The notes under the pieces were generated by a model. The model saw only the letters and a list, made by a program, of their open reading frames with translations, was not told the origin of the DNA and searched no databases. A DNA stretch of 64,000 nucleotides, taken from Romboutsia lituseburensis DSM 797 (GTDB lineage: Bacteria; Bacillota; Clostridia; Peptostreptococcales; Peptostreptococcaceae). Shown one piece after another: positions 28,467 through 37,320 of the stretch. The position numbers and the translations under genes were made by a program. Every line of letters begins with the position of its first letter. Position 1 is the first letter of the stretch. The stretch covers positions 1 through 64,000 of the forward strand of contig NZ_FNGW01000004.1 of the NCBI RefSeq assembly GCF_900103615.1, in the 5' to 3' direction.

Positions 28467-31400
28467 ATTAGAATTAAGTGGATTAAATAGTTATATAGAT
28501 AAAGCTACAGTTGATTTTGAAAAATTAACAGATAGAGGGTTATTCGGTATATTTGGAAATACTGGAAGTGGTAAATCTACAATATTAGATGCAATAACAA
28601 TAGCAATGTATGGAAATATATCAAGAAATACAAAGGAATTTATAAATAGTAGCTGCGATAAAGCAATTATTTCATATGAATTTGAAATAGGAAGTAAAAA
28701 TACTAAAAGAAGATATAAAGTGGATAGAACTATAGTTAGAACGAACACAGGTACAAAAACATCTTATGCAAGACTTGTAGAAATTAAAAATGATGAAACA
28801 GAAACAGTACTTGCTGATAAAGTTGGAGATGTAAACACTAAAGTAACACAAATTGTAGGATTAACGGCAAATGATTTTACAAGATCAGTAGTTCTACCAC
28901 AAGGTAAGTTTAATGATTTTTTAAAGTTAACAGGATCTGAAAGAAGAGACATGTTAGAAAGAATATTTAATTTAGAAAAATATGGTAGAGGATTAATTGA
29001 TAAAGTAAGAAAAAGAAAAAATATACAAAATCAAAGTTTAAGGGATATAACTTCTAAACTTAGTCAATATGATGGAGTTAATGAACAAGTTTATGATGGG
29101 ATAGAAAAGGAATTAGAAGAATTAAAAGAACTAGAAAAGATTAAGAATAATGAATTTGAATCAGCCCAACAAAAGTATACAGAGAGTAATGAAATATATG
29201 AAAAACAAGTACAAAAAGAAAACTATGAAAAAAGAAAAAAAGAATTAGATTTAAAAAATCAAGAAATTAGAGACAAAGCAGTTCAATTAGAGAACGCAAT
29301 AAATGCTGAAAAAATTAATCCATATATATTTGAAGTTCAAAAGCTAGATAAAAAAATTAATGAAGATAATTCACATAGCGAAATGCTAGAGAAAAAATTA
29401 GATATATTAAGTAAAGAACTTTTATTATCTAAAAATAAATATGAAGAAGCTTATCAAAATAAAAATGAAAGTATGCCTAAGTTAAGTGAAGAAAAAACAA
29501 AGCTTCAAAGGGCTTTTCAATTAGAACAAGAGTTAGTAAACTTAGATAAAGAATTAAAAGAAATAAAAGAAAAAGGCACTAGTTTAAATAAAGAAAAAGA
29601 CATATTAGAAAAAGAAAAATTAGATTTAGAATCTAAAAAAGACATAATAACAAAATCAGTAAAAGATTTAGAAAGTAAGATTAGTAAATTAAAAATCGGT
29701 GCTGACTTAAAACACAAAATATTTTTAGCATATGAAAAAGAAAAAGAAAATAATACAATATCTAATGAGAAAAGTGCTAAATTAGATAGGCTAGATGAAA
29801 TATCTAAAAAGTTAGATGATGTAAATCTAAAAATAAAATATGTTCAAAGAGATAAAAATCTAGTTGAAGGTAAATTAAATGAATTACAGATACACCAAGA
29901 TTGTTTAAATAAAAAATCACCTGGTGAAAATGAAGATATTGTATCAAAGACGGAGTATGTAACAAGCCTAAGATTAAAAATAGATATTATAAAAGAAAAT
30001 GAAGTTAAGAAAGATGAATTACAATCAGATTTAAATAAAATATTAGAGCAAAAACACCATGTAGAAAGAGAATTAGTTGTTTTAAATGATAGACTAGATA
30101 GCACAAAAAGACATGTAGATGACTTAGAAAAGGAAGTTGATAAATTACGTTATCTAAATTTGGCTTTAGAACTTAGAAAAGAACTAAAGGAAAATATGCC
30201 CTGCCCAGTTTGTGGATCTAGACATCATGAAACTTTAGATAAAGTAAACCAAGATGAACAAATAGCATTTACAAAGTCTAAATTAGAAAAATTAAAACAA
30301 GAAGAACATTTGATAAAAAACAATATAGATGATTTAAATAACAAAAATAGTGAATACGTATCAGCAGAAAAAATAAAATTAAAAGAAATGGAGGAAGTAA
30401 AATCTAAAATTGGTGAATTAAAATCTAGTGAATTATCAAGTAGATTAGATGAGGAAAGTAAAAAATTAGAAATACTTAAAATAAATGTTCAAAGATGGCA
30501 ACAAGATAAAGAAGATACAGATAATAAACTTAAAAAGCTAAAAGAAGAAAAGAATTTAATAGAGAAAGAAGAACTTAAGTTACAGGAAAATATAAATACA
30601 TACAAGAAGTTATCAAAAGAATTAAAAGAAGAAATTGAAGTAATTGATGTTAAGTTAAAAAAAGTAAAAGAAGAGTACATGGGATTAAAAGCAGTTGTAA
30701 AAATACAAGATTTAGGATCTAAAGTTATTGAAATAAATAAAAATGAAAAAATTACTGAGGATTTAAATAAGCAATATCAAGAAGTTGCTCAAACTAAAGA
30801 TACTATAGATAATGAGATTAAAAAATATCAAGATAGCTTACATAAGACAGAGTTGGAATTAATGAAGGCTAGGGAAATATATACAGAAAAAAGAAAAGTA
30901 AGAGAAGAAAAATATAATGATATAATAGCGATAACTAAAGGCGAGTCATCTAAATATCTATTAGAAAGTTTAGAGTTATCTATAAATAAATTAATAACGC
31001 AAGAAGAATCGACTAAGAAAAAATTAGAAGAACAAAAAATAGAATATGATAAATATAGTACAGAAAAATCAAATGTAGATGGAAGACTAAAAATAGCTAA
31101 AGAACAATTTGAAAGTCAATCAGATATATTAAATCAACTGTTAATTGACTATAAGTTTGAAAGTATATACGCAGTTAAAAGAGCTTTATTAGAGCCGGAT
31201 CACAAGAGAAGGCTTCATGATGAGATAGCTGAATATGATGAAGAACAAAAGATATTAACATTGAAAATAGAAGGATTAATAGAATATTTATGCGGAAGAA
31301 CGGTAAAACCGGAAGTATTTGAAGAGCTTAAAAATAAAATTTATAATTTAAAAGTAGAAGTAGGAACAATTGCTAAAAACATTGGTGCTAAGCAAAATAC

Positions 31401-31980
31401 ACTTAATACTTTAAGAGAATCAATTGAAAAAGTAAAAGAATTAAATAAAGAGCTTAAAGTTGTGCAGCATAATGTAGACTTATTAGAAGATTTAGATAAA
31501 ATAGTTCAAGGTAATAGGTTTGTAGAATATGTAGCTACTAATCAACTAAAGTATATTGCTTTAGAAGCGTCTAAAAGATTAGAAGGTATTACGAAGGGAA
31601 GATATGCCTTAGAAATAGATTCAACATTAAATTTTGTTATGAGGGATAACTTTAATGGTGGTCAAAGAAGAAGTGTAGATACACTTTCAGGAGGTGAGAC
31701 ATTCCTAACATCTTTATCTCTTGCTTTAGCATTGTCATCTCAGATCCAGCTAAAAGGAAGTGCGCCATTAGAATTCTTCTTCTTAGATGAAGGATTTGGA
31801 TCATTAGATAATGAATTATTAGAAGTAGTTATGGAGTCTCTAGAAAAATTACATAGTGATAAATTAAGTGTTGGTATAATAAGTCACGTTGAAGAACTAA
31901 AAAATAGGGTTCCTATTAAATTAGTAGTTTCACCAAGTGAAGCTGGAAGTGGATCTAAAGTAAAAATAGAATATAGTTAA
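28453..31980 (+). CDS. sbcC: Nuclease SbcCD subunit C
   Basis: Rad50/SMC-type ATPase, 1175 aa. N-terminal Walker A IFGNTGSGKSTILDA (about 35-45); two long Lys/Glu-rich coiled coils meeting at a zinc hook CPVC (CPVCGSRHH, near residue 580); C-terminal ABC signature TLSGGETFLTSLSLALALS and Walker B FFFLDEGFGSLD. Works with SbcD on stalled or hairpin DNA. A terminator follows at once. Confidence 0.97.
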   Translation: MRPIKLELSGLNSYIDKATVDFEKLTDRGLFGIFGNTGSGKSTILDAITIAMYGNISRNTKEFINSSCDKAIISYEFEIGSKNTKRRYKVDRTIVRTNTGTKTSYARLVEIKNDETETVLADKVGDVNTKVTQIVGLTANDFTRSVVLPQGKFNDFLKLTGSERRDMLERIFNLEKYGRGLIDKVRKRKNIQNQSLRDITSKLSQYDGVNEQVYDGIEKELEELKELEKIKNNEFESAQQKYTESNEIYEKQVQKENYEKRKKELDLKNQEIRDKAVQLENAINAEKINPYIFEVQKLDKKINEDNSHSEMLEKKLDILSKELLLSKNKYEEAYQNKNESMPKLSEEKTKLQRAFQLEQELVNLDKELKEIKEKGTSLNKEKDILEKEKLDLESKKDIITKSVKDLESKISKLKIGADLKHKIFLAYEKEKENNTISNEKSAKLDRLDEISKKLDDVNLKIKYVQRDKNLVEGKLNELQIHQDCLNKKSPGENEDIVSKTEYVTSLRLKIDIIKENEVKKDELQSDLNKILEQKHHVERELVVLNDRLDSTKRHVDDLEKEVDKLRYLNLALELRKELKENMPCPVCGSRHHETLDKVNQDEQIAFTKSKLEKLKQEEHLIKNNIDDLNNKNSEYVSAEKIKLKEMEEVKSKIGELKSSELSSRLDEESKKLEILKINVQRWQQDKEDTDNKLKKLKEEKNLIEKEELKLQENINTYKKLSKELKEEIEVIDVKLKKVKEEYMGLKAVVKIQDLGSKVIEINKNEKITEDLNKQYQEVAQTKDTIDNEIKKYQDSLHKTELELMKAREIYTEKRKVREEKYNDIIAITKGESSKYLLESLELSINKLITQEESTKKKLEEQKIEYDKYSTEKSNVDGRLKIAKEQFESQSDILNQLLIDYKFESIYAVKRALLEPDHKRRLHDEIAEYDEEQKILTLKIEGLIEYLCGRTVKPEVFEELKNKIYNLKVEVGTIAKNIGAKQNTLNTLRESIEKVKELNKELKVVQHNVDLLEDLDKIVQGNRFVEYVATNQLKYIALEASKRLEGITKGRYALEIDSTLNFVMRDNFNGGQRRSVDTLSGGETFLTSLSLALALSSQIQLKGSAPLEFFFLDEGFGSLDNELLEVVMESLEKLHSDKLSVGIISHVEELKNRVPIKLVVSPSEAGSGSKVKIEYS

Positions 31981-31981
31981 A

Positions 31982-32022
31982 AATAAGTATCTAACTTTAA
32001 AAAGTTAGATACTTATTTTTTG
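31982..32022 (+). terminator. Terminator of sbcDC
   Basis: A long near-perfect palindrome, AAGTATCTAACTTT / AAAGTTAGATACTT, then TTTTTTGC. It is symmetric enough to serve the opposite-strand small RNAs as well. Confidence 0.9.
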
Positions 32023-32023
32023 C

Positions 32024-32120
32024 AAAAAAGTGACGCCTACAAGGGGGAACATGTAGACGTCATATATATACTTATTAGGGGGAGAGATATATAATTTCCG
32101 CTCTCATATATAAGTATTTA
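32024..32120 (-). ncRNA. Candidate C-rich small RNA A
   Basis: No reading frame of note lies in 31981-32613. On the minus strand this segment ends in a hairpin TGACGTCTACA / TGTAGGCGTCA (32031-32062, one mismatch) whose loop is TGTTCCCCCT, followed by CTTTTTTG, so it reads as an intrinsic terminator. Upstream is a second hairpin, ATACTTAT / ATAAGTAT (32068-32117), enclosing CTCTCCCCC. It has the same design as candidates B and C (terminator with a C-run loop). No promoter was identified. Inference: an antisense-type small RNA binding G-rich ribosome sites. Confidence 0.55.
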
Positions 32121-32167
32121 CATTTTTTCATTTAATATACACATATATATAAATAATTTATTTATAT

Positions 32168-32325
32168 ATAAAAAAAGCCACCTAAACAGGGGGGGAGAAT
32201 AGGTGGCTTAAGAATATTTGGGGGGAAAAGAATTTTTTATATCCGATCATTAATTAGAATATTAACAGGAGTTTGATATTCTTTAAGAGAAACAATTATT
32301 TATATTTTGCTTCTCTTAATATAAA
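32168..32325 (-). ncRNA. Candidate C-rich small RNA B
   Basis: Minus-strand order: hairpin 1 (arms 32283-32291 and 32311-32319, TTAAGAGAA/TTCTCTTAA); hairpin 2 (AGAATAT/ATATTCT, 32256-32282) with loop CAAACTCCTGTTA, which carries CTCCT; an open CCCCCC (32220-32225); then a terminator hairpin AAGCCACCT/AGGTGGCTT (32175-32209) with seven C in its loop and a run of U. The U-run follows only on the minus strand, which sets the orientation. Nearly identical to candidate C. Confidence 0.65.
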
Positions 32326-32404
32326 GTATGTTTTAGTGACGAAAAATGACACAAAAAAATGAAAAAAAAATAAAAAAATAAAAATATGTAATATTATGAT
32401 TTAA

Positions 32405-32560
32405 ATAAAAAAAAGCCACCTAAACAGGGGGGGAGAATAGGTGGCTTAAGAATATTTGGGGGAAAATTTTTTTATATCCGATCATTTAATTAGAATATTA
32501 ACAGGAGTTTGATATTCTTTAAGAGAAACGCTTATTTATATTTTGTTTCTCTTAATATAA
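32405..32560 (-). ncRNA. Candidate C-rich small RNA C
   Basis: Close copy of candidate B in the same orientation. Hairpin 1 is 11 bp (32519-32529 with 32545-32555); hairpin 2 AGAATAT/ATATTCT (32492-32518) has CTCCT in the loop; single-stranded CCCCC (32458-32462); terminator hairpin 32413-32447 with seven C in the loop and eight U at its end. Compared with B, the stems are kept and differences fall mostly in loops and linkers. It lies about 55 nt after the stop of the sulfite-reductase-like gene on the same strand, with no terminator between, so it could come from that mRNA's 3' region or have its own promoter. Confidence 0.65.
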
Positions 32561-32613
32561 CATATGAAAAAATACTAAAAAGTGACACAATATATTAAAA
32601 AAATCCAAAAAAA

Positions 32614-33288
32614 TTATTTGATGTATTTATCTAAATCTATCATAGACTTGAATTCTTCAAATCCTATCCTATCTATATAAGAACCTAAACGCTCTTTACC
32701 ATCTGCATTATTAGCATAAACTTTAACTATATCATCAACTAAGTCTAAAACTTTATCGTCAGGGATATTTATTGCTAGTCTATCTCCTAATCTAGGTTTT
32801 GTACCACCTTTTCCTCCAACAAAAACAGCCCAGCCTTTAGGCATTCCCATCAGACCTATATCTCTAGTATGATTATCAGAACAGCTATTAGCACATCCAC
32901 TTACACCTATTTTTAATTTATTAGGTAAATTCATACCATGATATCTATCATCTAGTTTTAATCCAAGAGAAACTGAATCTCTAAATCCTCTTTTACAAAA
33001 AGTTGTACCTGGGCAAGTTTTTATACTACGAACACATAAGCCTATAGCAGCACCAGGAGACATACCTAAATCACTCCAAGCGCTATCTATATCTTTTTCT
33101 TTTAGTCCGACTAAAGCAATACGTTGAGCTGCAGTAATTTTTATAGCAGAAACTTTATATTTATCAGCTACATCAGCTAATTTTCTAAGCTGATCAGATG
33201 TTATAAGTCCAGCTGGAATATGAGGAGCTATAGCATAAGTTTCTTTATCTCTTTGAAGAACCGCACCTTTATCTAATAAATCATTCAT
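32614..33288 (-). CDS. Small siroheme/4Fe-4S sulfite-reductase-like protein
   Basis: Half-size nitrite/sulfite reductase, 224 aa. The N-terminal ferredoxin-like part (GLITSDQLRKLADVADKY) precedes cluster cysteines TCPGTTFC (C-x5-C) and SGCANSC (C-x3-C), the pattern that ligates the 4Fe-4S cluster coupled to siroheme. Size and layout match low-molecular-weight assimilatory-type sulfite reductases of anaerobes. The physiological substrate is unproven. The start at 33288 is set by GGAGG; an upstream ATG at 33309 would sit before that site. It stands alone, without electron-donor subunits. Confidence 0.8.
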   Translation of the reverse strand: MNDLLDKGAVLQRDKETYAIAPHIPAGLITSDQLRKLADVADKYKVSAIKITAAQRIALVGLKEKDIDSAWSDLGMSPGAAIGLCVRSIKTCPGTTFCKRGFRDSVSLGLKLDDRYHGMNLPNKLKIGVSGCANSCSDNHTRDIGLMGMPKGWAVFVGGKGGTKPRLGDRLAINIPDDKVLDLVDDIVKVYANNADGKERLGSYIDRIGFEEFKSMIDLDKYIK

Positions 33289-33308
33289 AAAAATACCTCC
33301 ATCGTACA

Positions 33309-33364
33309 TTTTGTATTATTATATGGAGATATTTGAAAATTATAAATTAAATAATAATACAAAA
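33309..33364 (-). promoter_or_regulatory. 14-bp inverted repeat in the leader of the sulfite-reductase-like gene
   Basis: Arms TTTTGTATTATTAT (33309-33322) and ATAATAATACAAAA (33351-33364) are perfect complements around 28 nt, immediately upstream of the gene's GGAGG. It could be an operator or an RNA hairpin. The remainder of 33365-33558 is AT-rich, with no feature I can support. Confidence 0.45.
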
Positions 33365-33558
33365 CAAAAATACATATAAATAATTAATTAAATATTTACA
33401 ACATAAGATAACATATAAAGGTGTAAATATTTATTAGAACATTAGAGATACTAATATAAAATAAAACCTATTAGTTAATTGAATTATTTCCCAATAATAT
33501 TTAAATATGCTATAATATATTAACATAAAAATCATAAAATTTAGGAGCGTGGTAAAGG

Positions 33559-34809
33559 TTGGAATCGGCCAGTATTTTGATTCAAATCGTAATTTTAGTA
33601 ATCCTATTAATAGGATCAGGGTTTTTCTCAGCATCTGAAACAGCATTAATGTCGTTAAGTAAAATTAGAATAAGACATATGAAAGATGAGGGTATAAAAG
33701 GTGCTAAATTAGTAAGTAAATTAATAGAAAGTCCAAATAAGTTATTAAGTTCTATATTAGTTGGTAACAACGTAGTTAATATAGCTGCAACATCTATATC
33801 AACATCTTTATTTATAACACTATTAGGGTCAAAAGGAGTTCCTGTTGCAACAGCATTTATGACTATATTAGTATTGATATTTGGTGAAATTACGCCAAAG
33901 ACAATTGCTGCAAATAGTTCTGAAAAGGTAGCTCTTTTAGTGTCAAAACCAATTAAATTTATTATATTTATATTGACACCTGTAGTATGGGTATTTGATA
34001 TAATTACAAAAGTTATATTTAAAATATTTGGGATACAAACAAAAAGCTCACAACCATATATAACAGAAGAAGAGCTAAAAACTATGGTTAATGTAAGTCA
34101 TGAAGAAGGAGTTCTTCAAGTAGAGGAACGAGAAATAATAAATAATGTATTTCAATTTGGAGATATGCAAGCCAAAGAAGCAATGGTACAAAGGCTTGAT
34201 ATGATAGCTATAAATTCAGAAGATAATTATGATGAGATTATAGAATTATTTAAGAATGAAAAATTAAGCAGAATGCCAGTTTATAATGATTCTGTAGATG
34301 ATATTATAGGTATTCTTAATATAAAAGATGTAATATTTTTAAATGATGAAGAAATATCTAATTTTGATATAAACAAATATATAAGAGAACCATTCTTTAC
34401 TTATGAGTTTAAAAAAATCACTCAACTTTTAGAAGAGATGAAAATAAACAAAGTTCAAATGGCCATAGTTGTAGATGAATATGGTGGAACAGCTGGGCTT
34501 ATAACTATTGAAGATCTAATAGAAGTAATAGTTGGTGATATAGAAGATGAGTTTGATGAAGAGGAAGAAGAAATAATTGTAATAAAAGAAGATGAATATA
34601 TAGTTGAAGGTAGTACAAAAATCTCTGATGTGAACGAACTAATAGGTGTTAAGTTAGAATCAGAGGAGTTTGATTCTATAGGTGGATTTATAATAGGTCA
34701 CCTAAGAAGATTACCAGAAGAAGAAGAGGTTTTAGAAGTTGACAATATAAAGTTTTGTATAGAGAGCTTAGATAAAAATAGAATAAAGAAAATAAGAATT
34801 TTCACTTAG
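33559..34809 (+). CDS. CNNM/HlyC-CorC family membrane protein (DUF21 + CBS)
   Basis: Membrane protein of 416 aa. DUF21 transmembrane domain with about four helices (residues 1-150; SGFFSASETALMSLS), two CBS domains (about 205-320; MVQRLDMIAI, MAIVVDEYGGTAGLITIEDLIE), an acidic linker DEFDEEEEE and a C-terminal CorC/HlyC domain. Family members act in magnesium or cobalt efflux; the older name hemolysin is misleading. Starts with TTG, with TAGGAG some 11 nt upstream. Confidence 0.9.
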   Translation: MESASILIQIVILVILLIGSGFFSASETALMSLSKIRIRHMKDEGIKGAKLVSKLIESPNKLLSSILVGNNVVNIAATSISTSLFITLLGSKGVPVATAFMTILVLIFGEITPKTIAANSSEKVALLVSKPIKFIIFILTPVVWVFDIITKVIFKIFGIQTKSSQPYITEEELKTMVNVSHEEGVLQVEEREIINNVFQFGDMQAKEAMVQRLDMIAINSEDNYDEIIELFKNEKLSRMPVYNDSVDDIIGILNIKDVIFLNDEEISNFDINKYIREPFFTYEFKKITQLLEEMKINKVQMAIVVDEYGGTAGLITIEDLIEVIVGDIEDEFDEEEEEIIVIKEDEYIVEGSTKISDVNELIGVKLESEEFDSIGGFIIGHLRRLPEEEEVLEVDNIKFCIESLDKNRIKKIRIFT

Positions 34810-34812
34810 ATA

Positions 34813-34845
34813 AAAACACTGTTTAAAGCAGTGTTTTATTTTTTA
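34813..34845 (+). terminator. Terminator
   Basis: AAAACACTG / CAGTGTTTT with a 7-nt loop, then ATTTTTT. Confidence 0.85.
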
Positions 34846-34896
34846 TAATAAATGGCAATAATTATAGGATGAATATAAAATTTAAGGGGGGATCAT

Positions 34897-35949
34897 ATGG
34901 CAGTATTAGATAAACATTTTTTACACAAATTAAAATCTAATATTATTTTTGTTGTTATATATACTATGGCATTTATCTTAATGTATGAAACATTTCCATA
35001 TATAGCACCTTTTTTGATAGGAGGCATGATAGCATTTGTAATTAGCCCTATTTCACAAAAATTAAAAAAGAAATTTAAAATAAATACAGGAATATCAACT
35101 TTAATTTTAAGTTTTTTAGGTGTAGCAATAGTCATAGGATTAGCAAGTGCATTTATAGTATTTGGAACAAAACATCTTGTAAATTTATTGAATAATATTA
35201 GCCAAAATTCAGACTACATAAATCAAATTGCAATGGATTTAGCAAGTAAGGCTAGTTCTTATATAGAGTATATACAAGATGCTTCAAATATAAATATAGA
35301 ATCTCTAATAACTAAATATAGTGGAAGCTTAATGAATATAACTAAAAATTTATTAGCAAGTATAATTGGTCTAGCAAGTTCTATACCTTACATTGCTATA
35401 TTTACTATAACACTTTTTATAGCTACATATTTTATAGCTAAAGACATAGATATAATAGAAAGATCTTTTTATAATATGTTTGCAGAAAGCACTAAGGTAA
35501 AAGTAAAAAATGTAAAGAAAGAAATATTATCATCTATTGTAGGATATATAAGAGCATATACTATTTTAATGGGAATAACTTTTTTAATTACATGGATAAG
35601 TTTTGCTATATTAAAAATTCCATATTCATCAATATTAGGATTTATAGCTGCAATACTAGATTTAATACCATTTCTGGGAATAACTGTTATTTATGTCCCT
35701 ACTATAATTTATTACTGGATAATAGAAAATTATTTTTTAGTAATAACTATAAGTATAGTTTTTGTCGGATTATCACTTCTGAGACAAATATTAGAACCTA
35801 AATTAGTCTCAATAAATATAGGATTAAGTCCGTTGGCAACTTTAGCTGCAATATTTATAGGAATTCAAGTTAAAGGAATAATAGGGATCATTTTCTTTTT
35901 AGGATTAGTTATGATGCATCAAATATTAAAAAAGGTAGATATACTTTAA
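34897..35949 (+). CDS. AI-2E family transporter (putative permease)
   Basis: Polytopic membrane protein, 350 aa. Paired N-terminal helices (about 18-65), a soluble stretch (about 85-140), then five or more helices including the conserved late region GFIAAILDLIPFLGITVIYVP-like and ILEPKLVSINIGLSPLATL. Family members transport varied solutes (autoinducer-2, sodium/proton), so the substrate cannot be named. A six-G ribosome site (34886-34891) precedes the ATG. Confidence 0.88.
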   Translation: MAVLDKHFLHKLKSNIIFVVIYTMAFILMYETFPYIAPFLIGGMIAFVISPISQKLKKKFKINTGISTLILSFLGVAIVIGLASAFIVFGTKHLVNLLNNISQNSDYINQIAMDLASKASSYIEYIQDASNINIESLITKYSGSLMNITKNLLASIIGLASSIPYIAIFTITLFIATYFIAKDIDIIERSFYNMFAESTKVKVKNVKKEILSSIVGYIRAYTILMGITFLITWISFAILKIPYSSILGFIAAILDLIPFLGITVIYVPTIIYYWIIENYFLVITISIVFVGLSLLRQILEPKLVSINIGLSPLATLAAIFIGIQVKGIIGIIFFLGLVMMHQILKKVDIL

Positions 35950-36035
35950 CTAAAATATGTAATATAATGGAATTATATAAATAAACACATCATAACAAAT
36001 TAATATAAAACAAATGAAGGAAGGAAAATAATAAA

Positions 36036-37259
36036 ATGAAACAAAAAGTAGTAGAAAGATTTTTAAAATATGTTGCATTTGATACAACTGCAGACCCTAA
36101 AAATTCAAATTGTCCATCAAGCGAAGGCCAAAGAGTATTTGCAAATTATTTAGTAGAAGAGTTAAAAGGATTAGGATTAACGGATGCAAATGTAGATGAA
36201 AATAGTTATGTAATGGCAACTTTAAAAGGAAATACAGAGGGAGTAGATACAATAGGATTTATATCTCACTTAGATACAGCTCCAGATGTTACAGGAAAAG
36301 ATGTTAAGGCTAGAATAGTTGAAAATTATGATGGAAAAGACATAGTTTTAAATGAAGAATTAAATATAGTAACTAAAGTATCTGATTATCCAGAGATTGC
36401 AAAGTTTGTAGGTGAAGATTTAATAGTTACAGATGGAACAACTTTACTAGGTGCAGATGATAAAGCTGGTATAGCGGAAATCGTTACTGCAATAGAATAT
36501 TTAGTAAGCAATCCAGAAATAAAACATGGAGATATAAAAATAGGATTTACTCCAGATGAAGAAATAGGAAGAGGAGCAAACTTATTTGATGTAGAAAAGT
36601 TTGGAGCTAAATATGCATATACTATAGATGGAGGCATAGAAGGAGAACTTCAATATGAAAACTTCAATGCTGCTGGAGCTACAATAACTATACAAGGAAG
36701 AAATGTTCATCCAGGTGCTTCTAAAAATAAAATGATAAATGCATTACATATAGCAGCTGAGATAAGTGAAAAGTTCCCAGCTAATGAGAGACCTGAAACT
36801 ACAGAAGGTTATGAAGGATTTTATCATTTAAATGATATAAATGGTAACGTTGAGAAGGCTTCTATGGTTTATATAATAAGAGATCATGACAATGAAAAAT
36901 TCGAATCAAGAAAAGCTTATATGCAAGAAACTATAAGCAAGTTAAATGAAAAATATGATGGAAGAATAACATTAGATTTAAATGATCAATACTTTAATAT
37001 GAAAGAAAAAGTAGAACCTGTTAAATTTATTGTAGATATAGCACAAGATGCTATGAATGAAGTAGGAATAAATCCTTTAGTACTACCTATAAGAGGAGGT
37101 ACAGATGGAGCTAGATTATCATTTATGGGTCTACCTTGTCCAAATATATTTACAGGGGGACTAAATTTCCATAGTAAAAATGAATGTATACCTGTTAGAT
37201 CTATGGAAAAATGTGCAGAGCTTATAGTTAAAATAGCTCAAAAATATGCTGAAAGATAA
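36036..37259 (+). CDS. pepT: Peptidase T (tripeptidase)
   Basis: M20B zinc aminotripeptidase, 407 aa, normal length. Seen: FISHLDTAPDVTGKD (metal His, Asp), TLLGADDKAGIAEI (bridging Asp), TPDEEIGRGA (catalytic Glu), YTIDGG, and late LPIRGGTDGARLSFMGLPCPN with a final H in NFHSKNE. Releases N-terminal residues from tripeptides in the cytoplasm, fitting amino-acid-fermenting metabolism. Confidence 0.97.
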   Translation: MKQKVVERFLKYVAFDTTADPKNSNCPSSEGQRVFANYLVEELKGLGLTDANVDENSYVMATLKGNTEGVDTIGFISHLDTAPDVTGKDVKARIVENYDGKDIVLNEELNIVTKVSDYPEIAKFVGEDLIVTDGTTLLGADDKAGIAEIVTAIEYLVSNPEIKHGDIKIGFTPDEEIGRGANLFDVEKFGAKYAYTIDGGIEGELQYENFNAAGATITIQGRNVHPGASKNKMINALHIAAEISEKFPANERPETTEGYEGFYHLNDINGNVEKASMVYIIRDHDNEKFESRKAYMQETISKLNEKYDGRITLDLNDQYFNMKEKVEPVKFIVDIAQDAMNEVGINPLVLPIRGGTDGARLSFMGLPCPNIFTGGLNFHSKNECIPVRSMEKCAELIVKIAQKYAER

Positions 37260-37272
37260 TTAAAATTCAAAT

Positions 37273-37308
37273 AAAAAGAGTGTTTATCAAGTAAACACTC
37301 TTTTTATA
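37273..37308. terminator. Bidirectional terminator between pepT and the phosphoesterase
   Basis: AAAAAGAGTGTTTA / TAAACACTCTTTTT with a 5-nt loop between two convergent genes. A-run and T-run flank both sides. Confidence 0.85.
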
Positions 37309-37320
37309 ATTTATATAAAA

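Larger units (their letters stand above)
32168..32560. repeat. Tandem direct repeat of about 155 bp, two copies
   Basis: Copies at about 32170-32325 and 32408-32560 share AAGCCACCTAAACAGGGG, GAATAGGTGGCTTAAGAATA, ATATCCGATCATT and AGAATATTAACAGGAGTTTG. The spacer of about 80 nt is unrelated AT-rich sequence. The copies correspond to small RNA candidates B and C. Confidence 0.9.

Noticed and set aside
32168-32560. CRISPR or transposon-type repeats
   Set aside because: Only two copies of about 155 bp, with an AT-rich non-spacer between and no transposase or terminal repeats. The conserved stems point to RNA genes.
32031-32560. Plus-strand RNA with GGA loops (CsrA sponge)
   Set aside because: On the plus strand the loops are G-rich, but the U-tracts follow the stems only on the minus strand, so the minus orientation is preferred. 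It is not fully excluded.
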